Assembly (NCBI GenBank): GCA_007449985.2
Contig: VIIQ02000057.1
Coordinates: forward strand, 144,434-208,433
Direction: 5' to 3'
Source: Desmodesmus armatus
Lineage: Eukaryota; Chlorophyta; Chlorophyceae; Sphaeropleales; Scenedesmaceae
DNA: 64,000 nt
Made by a program: the position numbers and the translations under genes
Notes under the pieces: model-generated
Database searches by the model: none
What the model was told of the DNA's origin: nothing
The model's input: the letters and a program-made list of their open reading frames with translations, nothing else
Part shown: positions 23,281 through 34,730 of the stretch, one piece after another
Layout: each line of letters begins with the position of its first letter
Position numbering within the stretch: position 1 is the first letter of the stretch

Positions 23281-23360
23281 TTCTTCTCCCATGCGAGTTC
23301 GGTCCGGGCGCTGGGCACCTTCTGGATATAAGGGCGTCCCTCATCGGAGGGGCTCAAGCC
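23281..23360 (+). repeat. SINE-tail-like block shared with 8175-8260
   Basis: ctcccatgcgagttcggtcc and gggcgctgggcacct match the downstream part of the tRNA-like element at 8026-8290. The tRNA-like head is absent here. Confidence 0.55.
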
Positions 23361-23443
23361 TCCGGCCCCCGGCAGTCAGGCAACACGCAGAATGCATCCG
23401 ATGTTGCAGCAAAGTTAGGTGTGCTGGGGCATACATATGACGA

Positions 23444-24775
23444 ATGGTGGGTGCAGGGACGATACAGGTTTTTGCAGCCAGATGCTGTCATGGGCGATTA
23501 TGTTTTCTTGGGCAAGACACAGAGATGCCTGAGGGTTGTGGTGTGCGGCTGGCCTTCAGGGCTGAGGGAGAGGTACTGCCTTGGCATGCCAGGGCTGGTG
23601 GGCCCAGCACCATGTTGACTATAGCTGCTCTCATGTATGCGGATGACCTAGTGCTTATGAGCTGTGACAGGTGTGAGTTGGAGCTTATGCTCAAGGTATT
23701 CGACTCTGTCTGCAGCAGGATGGGCATGTGTGTCAATGCGGCCAAGACCGAGCTCATGGCTGTTTGTCATGATGGTCAACCACTAGAGAGTGTGCAGTTG
23801 TCAGGTGGTGAGGCGCGCTATGTGCCCTCTTTCAAGTATCTGGGGGGTGTGGTCGATACCTCTGCAAGCTGGGAGGCTGAGGTCACTGCTCGCATCAGCA
23901 AGACCAGGGGCCGCTTTGCGGAGATGCAGCGTGTGTGGGGCGCCCGTAGCTTGGGCGGCAAGCTCAAGATGCAGTGCTTCCGTGCGTATGTGCTGCCTGT
24001 GCTACTGTTTGGCAGTGAGACCTGGGCTCTTACTCAGAGGCAGGCTGACCGGTCGGAAGTGGTGCACTCTGATTGCCTCCGGCATATCCTGAATGTGCGT
24101 CGCGCTAATCGGCACAGCAGGCAACATTTATGGTCTCAGTGTGACACAGTCAGCCTAGCCAGCCACCTCACAGCCCACAGGCTGCGGTGGCTGGGGCACG
24201 TCTTGCGTATGGGGGAGGAGCGGTCTCCTCGACAGGTCCTCTTCTCTCTTACGCACGACGCTGGTGCAGCACCGCGGGGGGCACCGCCTATGAGCTGGGA
24301 AAAATGTGTCACGAGGGATCTGCAGGCCTTGGGGCAGCCGACAAACATGCACGACCTTACAGATGCATGTGCGTTGCGCGGTTCTTGGCGGAGCATGCTC
24401 TACAGACTGACACACCCACGCGCTAATGGGGTGCCTTTCCGGCGACCACTCAATGCCACACGCTACAGCAGCAGGATGCGGCAGCGCGCTGAGACCCTGC
24501 CGTTCCAGGCAGCATGGTCTGCAACAGACCCAGGGGTCATGTCCAACTGAGTTGCTTGTATAGTATATGTACAACATGCTACCTATATTAGTTCTTTTTC
24601 TTGTGCTGTTGGCTTTGAGGGCCGTAACTGGCCCAGGCTTTCTAGTGTCCTAGGTCACTGGTCGCCTGGTGGTGTATTGCTTGTCTTGCACCAAGGTCGA
24701 CTCGCTGCTAGCAGCATGCTGCGCGATGAACCTGGCTGGAAACACGTGTAATGATGTAATGATGATGGGCAAGAC
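23444..24775 (+). mobile_element. 5'-truncated LINE with reverse-transcriptase C-terminal half
   Basis: An ORF from 23444 to 24550 (368 codons) encodes the catalytic YADD box of reverse transcriptase (ALMYADDLVLMSC). It continues with the primer-grip region (FKYLGGVVDTSASW), the thumb (YVLPVLLFGSETWAL) and the RLRWLGHVLRM signature of RTE/L1-like non-LTR elements. The endonuclease and RT fingers are missing. The 3' UTR ends in a short taatgatg-type repeat, as in RTE-like elements. The open frame suggests a recent insertion. Confidence 0.85.
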
Positions 24776-25139
24776 ACATGGCCACAGATCAGGATAGGTT
24801 CCCTATGAATACACAACTGTGCTCATGTTGCTGATATTTTCAGGGCTTTGCCAGCACCACTCAAGTGCTGGCATCAGAGGCATGTCAACATGTGTAATCC
24901 TCGTAAACAAGTATGACAGGCCACATGTGGCACATACACAGCCCAGTAATCCACAGTGACATCGAGACAAATCATGCTACCAATCACTTTTGAAGAAATG
25001 ATGCTAGTAGCATGTGTCACATAGGACCACTTAGACATCACCCAGACGAACCACAACCAAACTACAAGCAAACAACTGCAGCTGCCTTCAAACAGGTTGC
25101 AAGTTCATGCCGTGGCACTTTTTCTTGAGTGTGAAGCTG
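24776..25139. other. Intergenic, nothing recognised
   Basis: 3' flank of the LINE; no exon or repeat was found. Confidence 0.35.
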
Positions 25140-25586
25140 CTAGGGTCCAAGTCCCCCCATGTCAGGAAGCCCTTCCTGGCAGTCTGAGCTTTTGCAGAAG
25201 ATGCATTCACGCTTGTGTGCATGCGCTGCCTGCACACACCCGGCAAATGCCCTTGCTGCATTGGCTGTCAGAGGCTGATCTTGTGGCAGCTGGCCAGCTG
25301 CTACCTGCTGCTGCATCCTCACCAGTGTGCATAACACACACTTCTTGTTGGCCCCAGCACTACCTTTCCCTGGCCCCTTGGTTGGCTGCTGACTGGTGTC
25401 ACCCCTTGCTGCTGCACTGGGCTTCCCCAACATACCCTGCAAAGCCATTAGCTGCAGGACATTGCCCCTGCCTGCTGCTGCTGCTTCAGGCATCTGTAGC
25501 TGGCTGCGAAACATGCAACTTCCAGAAGACTCTTCATTTACTCTTGACACTGTTCGAATCAGGCGGCCGCCCCAGTGGGCCTGCAC
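25140..25586 (-). CDS. Hypothetical Cys-containing protein segment
   Basis: Open minus-strand frame of 148 codons, Gln/Ala rich, with two Cys pairs (CVLCTLV and CIFCKSSDC) that could bind zinc. No splice partners or family were recognised. The composition also suits a transposon gag-like product. The frame is the best of six here, but that is weak evidence. Confidence 0.25.
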   Translation of the reverse strand: MQAHWGGRLIRTVSRVNEESSGSCMFRSQLQMPEAAAAGRGNVLQLMALQGMLGKPSAAARGDTSQQPTKGPGKGSAGANKKCVLCTLVRMQQQVAAGQLPQDQPLTANAARAFAGCVQAAHAHKRECIFCKSSDCQEGLPDMGGLGP

Positions 25587-26149
25587 AGGGTGAGAGCAGA
25601 AATCAAGTCAGGTAGTGTCTCTGGCTGGTGTCAGCTCTCAGAGTGGCCCGGGAATTGTGCAACATCCGTGGTAGTCTCAACATGCAACCATGTGTTGCGT
25701 CAAGAAGACAATGTCATTGTGGCGGCCACCACACCCTTGCTTGCTGTTTGTGGTGCAGGGGACACCTGCATGATGCAGTTCTCCCGAGCATGTCAACACA
25801 TCCCTGTTGTGGCACAGCACGCCTCTCTAGTCAAGTTGCACAGCAGTGTTTTGCCGTTGAAGCAAGTCAAGTCTGAGGGCACTGTCTGCAAGCAAGCATG
25901 TCTGCATAGCATGCCACAGTAAAAGCTTCATGCATACTGTCTGTTCTCCTGTTCATTGCACAGCCGCCCATGGGGTCAACTGTGTGCCAGTGCATCCCTT
26001 GCTGCTCTCTTCATAGCTTGGGGCACGTTTACATGTTGCCCTGTTGTTGGCGATTGCAGGGGCCTGGTAGTGCTTGTGCTTCACCGCGCTGTTGAGACCT
26101 TGAAGCAGCCAGGCCGCACACTGCGGGAGTCCACAGCTTAGGCTCTCAG

Positions 26150-26705
26150 GGCCGAGGTGTTTTTGCAACCAATGGGGTTTTCAACTTGACACTGATTGAG
26201 CTCTTGTTGTGGCCAATGAAAGACAGTGGTACCATCACTTTTGATGTTGTGAGCCATGCCGGTGGTGGAAGACCGTTCATGCAAGACACACAAGGTAGTG
26301 CAGCCGAGTGTGTGAGTGAATGCTACTCTTCCTGGTCCTGACAGCTTCAGTCAGCAAAAAAGGAGGACAGGAGACAAAGAGAGAAAAGATAGGGGATGTC
26401 CTTGTATTGTCTTCAAGACATTTAGGTCTCCTCTGCTTTGCTTGTGCATGTTTTTGACACACAAGGTTTGGGTAACAACATCTGTTCACCCAAAGTTGCA
26501 CTGCACGTGCAGTCTGAACTGCAAAGGAATGTGATCCTATGTCTCAGTACGAGTGCTGAACAGGAAAGTGCAATTCGTTTGACAGGCAGCTCACAAGCAT
26601 GAGGCAGATGTTGCTTCCATCTTTGGTGGCACTGACGCCAAGCTGATTGCTGCATACACCAAGAATCGTTCCATTGGAGCGCGCCTGATCAGGGCACGGC
26701 ACTGA
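26150..26705 (+). CDS. Two C-terminal exons of an unrecognised protein
   Basis: Exon 26150-26294 (acceptor ctctcag, donor gtagtg) and exon 26590-26705 join in matching phase. They give 86 residues: GRGVFATNGVFNLTLIELLL... then HKHEADVASIFGGTDAKLI... ending in RLIRARH and a stop. The text looks like a folded protein end rather than chance. Upstream exons in 24.9-26.1 kb could not be assigned with confidence, and the family is not recognised. Confidence 0.4.
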
Positions 26706-26839
26706 AACAGTGTGCTGACTGTCTGAAACTGTGGTTTGCATGCTTTACAGCATATCTGCAGGTGTTGACACCACCACTCCCACACTGACCGTCACTGCAC
26801 CTGTTACCTCTTGCATGCCAGTCCTTTTATAAGTCCAAA

Positions 26840-27060
26840 TTTTGCAAAACCCCTCCCCCCCTCTCCGTTTTAGGCTCTTCGGTCGAGAACACCCACCCCC
26901 CCGTCGGTTTTTAGGCTCGTTATTGGTACTGCTGTCTCCCCTGCTGAACCCCTCCCCCCCCTTCCGTTTTAGGCTGTTTTCGCAATCGAAACCTCCCCCC
27001 TTATCCGTAATAGGCTTGGCGTCCCCCTCCCCCCTTCTTAGGTTTGCGGTGGACCCTTGC
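26840..27060 (+). repeat. Poly-C family repeat (CCGTTTTAGGCT... modules)
   Basis: Three or four degenerate modules of ~60 nt, each a C run followed by tccgttttaggct and a tttcgcaatcga-like block. They end in ggtttgcggtggaccc. Related sequence lies at 16780-16900, 34610-34730 and, reversed, 32060-32135. Confidence 0.6.
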
Positions 27061-27205
27061 GAACCGCAATTGGCGGTACATCACCATACCCAAGACCCGG
27101 AGAGTACGTTACCTGGCATCTTTGCTGCTTTGATGCTAAAGGTTTTCGCTCTAGTGACATTGTCTGTCTGAATTACTGTTTTGGCTGTTCAACATATCGG
27201 AAATT

Positions 27206-29517
27206 ATGACAGTGACAGCTTCCCGCAGCGCACTCGCCGTCGTCGCGGCTGTAGTGATGACAGCATTTCTACTTCTTTTATGTTACAGCAGTGTGGGTGT
27301 GCGCGATACCCACACTTTGTGGCGGGCCACAGTTTTCGGCAGAAATCACCTTGCGGGCAGCTGCCCAGTGGGCCGCCATCCTGTCGATGTCCTCTCAAGT
27401 CAACATGCAACAAGTACATGTACAACGACCAAACATAAGTAGCCCAGAAAGGGCATTGTCCTCTCCCAAATTTGAAGCTGTTACAGGTACGTGTCAGTTG
27501 TTGTGGCATTGGTAGGTACACAGCTCCCTACCTACCAATGCCAGCCATGCATGTACCCAACCACATCCTGTTACAACTTGGTGATCACGAATTTGCATGT
27601 GTGGGGTTTGTGTTGCAGTGCACTCGCTCAATCCACCTGATGTAAATCCAGCAGGGCTGGCAACACTGGAGCTAGCATCGCGTTTGGTGATTGGCATTGC
27701 GATATCCGTTCACAGTGGCACGTCAACCCAAAACATGGACATCAGGCACCTCGACTTGTTCAAGACAGCTCTTCCATCCTTTTTGTCCACAGCTCATCCT
27801 GGCTATATCTACAGGCAAGCTCAAGCTCTCAGCATCCAATCACACCTTCACCAGATGCCACAATTCATGGTCCTGTATCAGGCGTGCATGTGTGTGTTGT
27901 GCTTTGTAACAGGTTGTATATTGCCTTTGACACCCAGGACAAGGTCTACAACAATCCCTCTGTCAGGCAGAACATGGAAGCTTTGTTTCAGCAGGCAGTC
28001 TCTGCACAGGATGCCAAGCTGTGGCACCCTCACGGCTACCAGCAGGGTGGCAGCATTGACTCATCGTCTTTGATGGTCAGCCTGCACTGGGTGAGTCAAG
28101 ACAAACAGCTGTGATTGCTTTGCTTGCGATGTATCACACCTGCAATGTTGGCACTGTTCCCACAAACCTGCAGATGATGCAGCTGATCCTGATCCCAAGC
28201 AGAGTCCACTGGCCGGGCAAGAAGCGGTGGCTAGGGGGGCCCATCCAACTGTACTACAGTTAGTAACGCTGAGTTATGACCAAAAGCACTTATATGGGGT
28301 GCTGTGGTGTGCAAGTACTAGAGGGTTTCTGCATGACATGGCAATCTGCCACTCTGTAGTTCACCTGCCAGTTGAACACTGGTTATTTGCAGTGCACTTA
28401 ACCAGTGACATTGGTTCTTCTGGGTTGAATTCCCATAGGGCCTCCATGGCTGATTCAACCAACGTGATGCTCTGGTGCAGGTCAGTTGTCCCTACAAGGG
28501 CAAGCCGGCGTGGGCTCAGAATGATGCAGCGATGGCGGCATTCAAAGAAGGAGCTGATTATGTTCTTCGCACAAATGATGATACACAACTCCCAGCCATC
28601 AAAGGGTGGGAGTCAGTGTTAATCAACGACCTCAGGAGCAGGCGCCCTGTGCCCAACCTGGGGGTAGTGGGGCCAGTCCACTCTGGAGACAACACTGCCA
28701 TCCTGACACATGACTTCACTCACAGGACTCATGCCATGATTCATGGTTTCTACTACCCGCGCAGCCTGCCGACATGGTGAGCTGGTATGGGTGAGCTGCA
28801 CAACATGCACAATGGGGTTCCTTCACCACGATACGCTTGGATAATACTTATGCCATGCGTGACAAGAGGCAGCAGGGGCAGGAACGTCTCTAGAGTGTTT
28901 GCAGTGACAGGCTCCTGCACTCACAGTCACTGGGGTTTGTATGATTGAGGATCTGCAGCAACGTCAATGACCTCCTTGGTGGTATATCCATGCATTGATA
29001 GTTGCAGTTGTTGACACAGCCTGTCATGCTTCTGTCCTGCTTGTGCCTTCGGCTGTGTGGAAGTGCTCGATCACCGAATTCTCGTACAAGTATGTGAGCA
29101 AGGTGACAGACTAGTGGAGGTGTGTGGGGGCACCACACAGCGCCACCTTCAATAGGGCCGTGTTGACAGCAAAGGTAGCAAGCTCAGGGACCCAAACCAT
29201 GTCTTACTAACCACTTTGTGTTGAACACAAACGCACCCCATTCTGACTGTTTAGTAGGTAGTGCACCTGACGGTTGCCTGAAATGTTTTCGTGCAGGTAT
29301 GCTGATGACTGGATGACGCTTGTTTATGGCGGCTTCTCAAACTCCATTGATGGTGAAGCGGACAGATGTGGCAGTCATCCACACTTTGACACCTGTGCGT
29401 TACAACACAGCTCAACCTGGCAATATCACTGATTTGGTCAAGCAAGAGGTGGCCACCGGCAAGGAGGCTGTCAAAGCCTTCGTTTGGAATCACTTCAAGG
29501 TGCAACCCACCAAGTGA
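27206..29517 (+). CDS. GT-A glycosyltransferase with NDDT and DDW motifs, apparent frameshifts, GC-AG intron
   Basis: Type II membrane protein: signal-anchor at residues 9-28 (AVVAAVVMTAFLLLLCYSS). Supported exons are 27206-27486, 27619-27814, 27913-28090, 28481-28776 and 29297-29517; one small exon near 28174-28260 is uncertain. The intron after 27814 starts GC (cag|gcaagc). Catalytic landmarks are YIAFDTQDKVY, KGKPAWAQNDA, the metal-site VLRTNDDTQLP, LGVVGPVHSGDN, THDFTHRTHAM, YYPRSLPTW|YADDWMTLVYG and RYNTAQPG. This order is typical of a GT-A family common in protists and algae. The frame changes inside exon 1 (between the anchor and the stem, about 27300-27370) and just after VYG (about 29330). 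The donor sugar is unknown. Confidence 0.65.
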
Positions 29518-29935
29518 AGCAAGCAATGCAATTCAGCAAGGTTTGGCAGGCTGCAAGTTGCCCTGGCAAGGCTTTTTGGACTGGCTTCCCATACCACATG
29601 TCTGGCGCCCTAAGCTTGTTCAGCAGCTGCATGTACAGTCTCCAAGTGCTGATCTTGCTTATGGTGTTGCCACAGAAGGGCTATGGAAGGATGAATGTTT
29701 TCGTGGAACAGAGAAAATGATGTGTTTCCACGTTGCAAAAGGACAGCCTGTCTGCCTGCAGGGAAGCCTGTCTTTCCCAGCCCCCCTCCGACCGCTTCTT
29801 ATCCCTTGTGAAGAAGGACGGATAATTTTCAGCTTACCAATCTAGCCAGTAGGATCCAGAGAAAGAACCGGGGACTTTCCTTGCAAGTTGCCCCAGGAAT
29901 TTCCTGGTCTCCTGCCTCCCCACTTTCCCAAAGGG
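29518..29935. other. 3' flank, possible extra exon
   Basis: A plus frame at 29543-29720 (FLDWLPIPHVWRPKLVQQLH) is open and could be part of the preceding gene's end, but it lies after its apparent stop. No other feature seen. Confidence 0.25.
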
Positions 29936-30213
29936 TAGAGCTTATTTGAAACTGCCACAGGGACTTTTTTCAGCAGGGGGGAGGGCTTGGGGCATTCTGG
30001 CTCAGGAGCATGCCCCCATGGGTGGGGCATTGGGCCTTGAAGACGGACTGCTGCAAAGCCTGCAAATTGCCTGGAAAACAGGGCAGTCTGGGGCCTTGGG
30101 GAGGGGGGGGGGGCATAGGGCATTCCCCTTCCAGGCAGTGCCCCAGGGGGTAGGGCCTCTCTGGGAGCCTGGTGAAAAAAGTGGGTGTGTCACTTTCAAC
30201 TAATCCCTGGCCT
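29936..30213. mobile_element. GGGTAGGGATTA-type MITE, diverged copy
   Basis: The left end (tagagcttatttgaaactgc ... acttttttcagcagggg) and right end (gtgtcactttcaactaatcc) form imperfect inverted repeats matching 51740-52011. The interior is G/C rich without an ORF. It abuts the MITE fragment at 30215. Confidence 0.65.
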
Positions 30214-30214
30214 T

Positions 30215-30345
30215 ATATTCTGGGCGTGCGGGGTGGCCTAGAACGCTCTGGAGAGAGCGTGACAGCTCTGCGACGCTGTCGTTGGAACTCTTAGCAGAAA
30301 CGTGACACCCTCATCGCGACTGGGTCACAGTATAAACGTACCCTA
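30215..30345 (-). mobile_element. Truncated inverted copy of the 3695-4077 MITE
   Basis: Reverse complement of 3695-3870 apart from a short internal deletion. It contains ggcctagaacgctctggaga and agcgtgacagctctgcgacg, and keeps the terminal aaacgtaccc-TA. The other end is missing where it meets the preceding MITE. Confidence 0.8.
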
Positions 30346-31310
30346 ATCATTTCCAGCTTGGATCATGTCTCTCAGAAACGCATGTACATCTGTATACGTC
30401 CCTGCAGGACTGCACTCATCAAAGAAGACTGCAGAGAAAAAATAAGTGAATGGCTGGCATGAGTACCTTCAGCTTCAGAGCTACAGATGTGGCATGTATG
30501 TATGTATGCATGTGAGCACGAACACACCTTGTCCACCAGAGTGATGATGTCTTGTGCAGGGCCTCCTGCATGCCATGCTGGCAGCTGCCTCCATGCAGCG
30601 CATCACACAGCCCAGGATGTGGAGCTTGGTGGGGTAGGGCACCCCCAGGTCAGCTCATGCAGCAACGTGAACAGCTTGGGCATGTTCTCTGTGGTCAGCA
30701 GTGATAGCTGCAACACCACAGAACACAAGCCGGCATGCGCTGCCACAATTTAGTAATGAGTTTGCGGGGTATTCACACATGGCAGCAGTTCGAAACAGCA
30801 GTAAACTGCTTGGCAAGTGTGTCAAACGTCTCTTCGACAATGATACCCTAGCACACTGTCCTGCCTGTTGACAACTGCTGTCTGCTGAAAGCTGGCAGGA
30901 CAACTATGCCAACCCACCTTGATGGCGCTCTGCTCAGCCTCTGCTGCCATTGGGCAGCCCTAGGGCCTGTGAAGCGCCTCAAGCTTGGCAATAAATCACC
31001 AGCAACCGCGAGCTCAGATCAAGCCTCTAGCAAAGCCAGTCTGCAGCAGCAGCATATAAACAACAACCAAGGCACGTGCAAAAATGGCGTTGAACAATGA
31101 CTATGTGGTTGACAGGGGTGTGTGCAGCAAATGGTGTAAAGGATGTACCATTGCAAAATGCAGTTGGCTGCAGCCAAGCCAGCCACAGGAAGGGTGTCGG
31201 CAGCAAAAAGTGAGGGGACAGCTGAGCGACAACGCAGTACGGCGGAAAGGCGCAAGTCAAGTGCATGACGCCACAGGTCCTGCTGAGTCAGCAAAAGCAG
31301 GTGCGCAAGG
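30346..31310. other. Intergenic, no confident gene
   Basis: Short open frames only. A tgtatg microsatellite is at 30490-30510. Confidence 0.35.
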
Positions 31311-31809
31311 TGTGTGGAGCCAGATGTGGCAATGCTGCAACAAACGGCAATTCACACATGCAGTTTGAATGCTGTGTATGCTGGCCCTAATGCTAGTGCA
31401 CACAACTGATACCTCAAAGTGATGCATCTGACAACTACAGCAATGTGGGCGACTTGCAGTCAGCGATGTAACGGTGGTGGCTGGGGTCAATCCTGGACAA
31501 AGATGGTGTTGTATTTTCTCTGCACTGGGCGATCAGTGCCTCAATAGCAATAACAACATCGTCTTTCAGTGCTGTGTGTGCTTGCCAGAGTTGCACTGCA
31601 CACAAACGACAACTCAGCAGGCTGCAGCAGTCCAACACAAGCAGCCCGGAAGAAACATGGTGCGTGGGCAGCGCCCATAGAGAGGTGTCAGCGTGGGGTG
31701 CCATATGTGGCTGCAACAAATGGCAATTTACACATGCAGTTTGAAAGATGTGTATGCTGGCCAGAGTGCTCGTGCCCGCAACTGACCCCTCAAATTGATG
31801 CATCAGACT
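31311..31809 (+). repeat. Two copies of a ~125-bp dispersed repeat
   Basis: Copies at 31311-31432 and 31688-31809 share gccatatgtggc/gccagatgtggc, a cacatgcagtttgaa core and tgtgtatgctggcc; a third is at 35012-35135. Sequence before the second copy (acatggtgcgtgggcagcg) also precedes the third, so the unit extends to at least 160 bp. Confidence 0.7.
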
Positions 31810-32816
31810 AGTACAGCACTGTGGGCAAGTGATGTGAGGGTAGTGGCTGGGTGAGGGTAGTGGCTGGGGTCCTGACACGACGATTGCAAAGTACTTTCGG
31901 CATCTCCTGCGGCCATATCAAGCATCGTGACAGGGCAGGAATCGCTCCAAGGCGCCCTCATCATAAGGCAATATCAGCCCCGCAACTTCCACCCACCCTA
32001 TTATATCATAAGGCTATGCTTTGGGTTATAAGGCCTTTAGGGTGGTCTTAGAGGTTGATTATGGAAAACAGGAAAGGGGGGAGAGTCTGATTGGGCAAAC
32101 AGCCTAAATCAGAAGGGGGGGGGGAGGGGTTCAGCACCTCGTCAGGGGTTCAGCACCTCGTCACATGGTTACTGGTGCCCATAGGGGGGATATAGCCATC
32201 CCTGTATACGGCACAGTACCAGGCCACATGTGGGAATGCCCTTGAAGCACTTGAAGGTCAGTGGGTTGAGCCCTGGTGGTGTGGTATGTTGCTGCACGTC
32301 ATATAACCCCAGTTGGCATGATGGGTGGCCCCTAGCATGCACCCGGTGGACACCCCCCCCCCTCTGGCGGCTGCACAGCCAGCCGCAGCTATCACCAGGC
32401 TCACTTGTGGGTATTCAACTGTTGTGTATTCAGCTCTTGGGTATCCAACAACAGCCTTCCGCCGCAATTTTGATTGCTGAATTGACCTTCTGACCACAAG
32501 CACACCATGCACAAAACAGATTGCACCCCCACCCCCCCTTCAAGGGCTGCATAGGCACACAGATAGACGAAAATTGACATAATTGATCAGAGCCACGCCA
32601 AGCATCTGCTGGTTTGTTGCGAGCTGCATACAATGCTGACTACTGTTACAATTTGAATTTGGTTGGGTTTTGAAATGCAACCAGTGGCTTCCTTCTATGG
32701 GATCTCTCCATATGTTTTTTCTCAACGCACAAACAGTCACATCATATATCTCATCAGCATCGTTCGCTCTTCATCCCAGCAACCCTTGCAGTTGACATAC
32801 ACATACTTGTACACAG
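31810..32816. other. Intergenic with poly-G repeat
   Basis: 32060-32135 is a reversed member of the poly-C family (aaacagcctaaatcagaagg then a G run). The short repeats ggttcagcacctcgtca (two copies) and gggtattcaactgttgtgta follow. The last 200 nt are the presumed promoter of the next gene; no core element is obvious. Confidence 0.4.
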
Positions 32817-34446
32817 ATGAGCAGGAAAAGGCGTCGTGAAATCATCGGTGACGATAAAGATGACTCAAATGACGGCAAAGATGCACCCGGCGGGCGCACT
32901 CTCAAGGCGCTGCGTGAGGGGAAGGGCCCAAAGACACAAATGACGCCAGCTAAGCAACGGTACTCCATCAAGTTGAAGACCATTACGGCATTCAAGAACA
33001 TGCCACGTGGAGAGGTCGGGATTCTCGTGGTGCTGCCAGTTACGCAGAAGGGTGACCTGATCTTTGAGCATACCAACACCATCCCACCTGGTGTCTTGAT
33101 TAGTGTACTGGAGGCGTTGCAGCAGGAGATGCCAGACCAGCGGATTGAAGAGGCCCTAGAAGAGTACAAGGCGGTGCAGGTTGCTGTTGAGCGCCGTGGT
33201 GGTGAGAGCTATGTACCCACTGCACCAGCTGACAGCTGCTGTGCAGCGCTGCAGTGCATGCTGCATGCATGGTTGCATTTGCTAGCTCCATGTGCTGGCT
33301 CTCAATGGATTTTTGCCATGTTCCTATGCCTTTGCAGCTTCCAAGCGAACGGGCAGACGCAAGGAGCGCCGTGGGGGTGAGTGCCTATGTGCTCAATTGT
33401 GCCAGCAAGCAGCAGAAGAATCCCCACCTGAATGTCTGCATGGCAGGGATCCCCTTCCGATTTTAAGCATAGTATCAACCAGCCAGCAGCAGCACTTGGT
33501 GTGGTGGTGAGCATGGCAGGGAACCCCCTCCCCCCCCCCTCTTCCTTAAGCAATCAGCCAGCAACAGCAGTTGGTGCGGTGGTGAGATGTTCTCACCATG
33601 TGCAGGCAATGACAGTGGCAGCGCGGTCGCCAATCTGCATGTTGCCCCAACAGTCTGCTACACACTTCCAGATGGGATATGTTGTTCCTTGCAGGCACCC
33701 AACGAGGCAGCAAGCGGCAGCGCAGGGCAGCACACCAGGGTCAGCACATTGAAAGATGTGAAGCAAACCAATGAGAAGAAGGCTCTGCAGCTGTCCTGCT
33801 GTTGTGTGCAGCTGTCGGCAGAATGTTTGCCCCATCCCCTTCAGCAGAGCTGAGCATACTAGCAAGCCCAGATGCCAACATGGCTGCATATACTACATAC
33901 TTGTCTTTGTGGGCTGCAGAGTTTGACGAGGGCGAAGAGAGTGAGGAGGAGAGTGAGGGGGAGATTGAGGAGGAGGAGGAGGAGGAGGAGATTGATGAGG
34001 AGGGCTGGGAAGAACCTCTGGGGGGCCTTGGAGGGGGCGAGTCAGACATGCAGGAAGAGGAGACAGGTCCGTATGAATGTCAGTCCCTTGAGCAGACAGA
34101 TGCATGACAGTTGGCTTTGGCGGTTCCATTGGGTAGCCTGCCATGCAAGCGGGTGGTGTCCCAGTGTAGCGAACCAGCATTCACAACTCATGACAAGTAG
34201 TGCATGCCTGAAGTGCGTTGCGGGTGTCCAAACTGTGCTACAGACACCCAAGAGCAGGCTGGGGACGAGGGTGGCATGCAGCCGAAGGAGGGTGCAGGGC
34301 AGTACGTGGCCAGCAGACAGCAGTCAAAGCACGAGCCCATGGCCCTCACAGGTAATACTTGCAGCTCGCCATTGGCTGTGGGATGTGAAGCCTGCACCTG
34401 CGATTGCTGTGTTTCAGACTGGAGAATGCATGCTGGCCACACCTGA
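32817..34446 (+). CDS. Six-exon protein with basic head and acidic tail, family unknown
   Basis: Exons 32817-33201, 33338-33376, 33695-33739, 33920-34066, 34244-34351 and 34418-34446 all keep phase 1 at every junction and give 250 residues. The N-terminus (MSRKRRREIIGDD) looks like a nuclear signal. Residues 47-125 are probably folded (SIKLKTITAFKNMPRGEVG, ILVVLP, PGVLISVLEALQQEM). Exons 2 and 3 add two short Arg/Lys-rich strings (SKRTGRRKERRG, TQRGSKRQRRAAHQ). Exon 4 is a glutamate run of about 25 acidic residues. This suits a nuclear nucleic-acid or histone-binding protein (inference). Two of the exons are only 39 and 45 nt. I do not recognise the family. Confidence 0.65.
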
Positions 34447-34460
34447 GCAGTTTGTGCAGC

Positions 34461-34730
34461 ACATGTGAGTGTAAGGTTGTAATGCTGGGTCTGTTGTTGC
34501 AGGTGCGCAGCAGGCACTGGTGGAGGCTGCCGTCATCTCCTTTTGTAGTGATCAAGGCGGCTTGGGAGAGGCTCTGTTGGGGGGGGGGGGGGGAGGCTCA
34601 GTTGCTCCTCCCCCCCCCCCCCGGTCTGATATAGGCTGGTTTCGCGATTGAACCCTTCCCCCTAGCCAGTTGAGACCTGGTGTCCCCCCCCCCCGGATTG
34701 TCAGGTTTGTGGTGGACCCCTTGCCCCCAT
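34461..34730 (+). repeat. ~270-bp block duplicated at 16636-16905
   Basis: Starts 14 nt after the stop of the preceding gene and is nearly identical to 16636-16905, differing in G-run length. It includes a splice-like donor and acceptor and a poly-C family tail. Confidence 0.75.
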
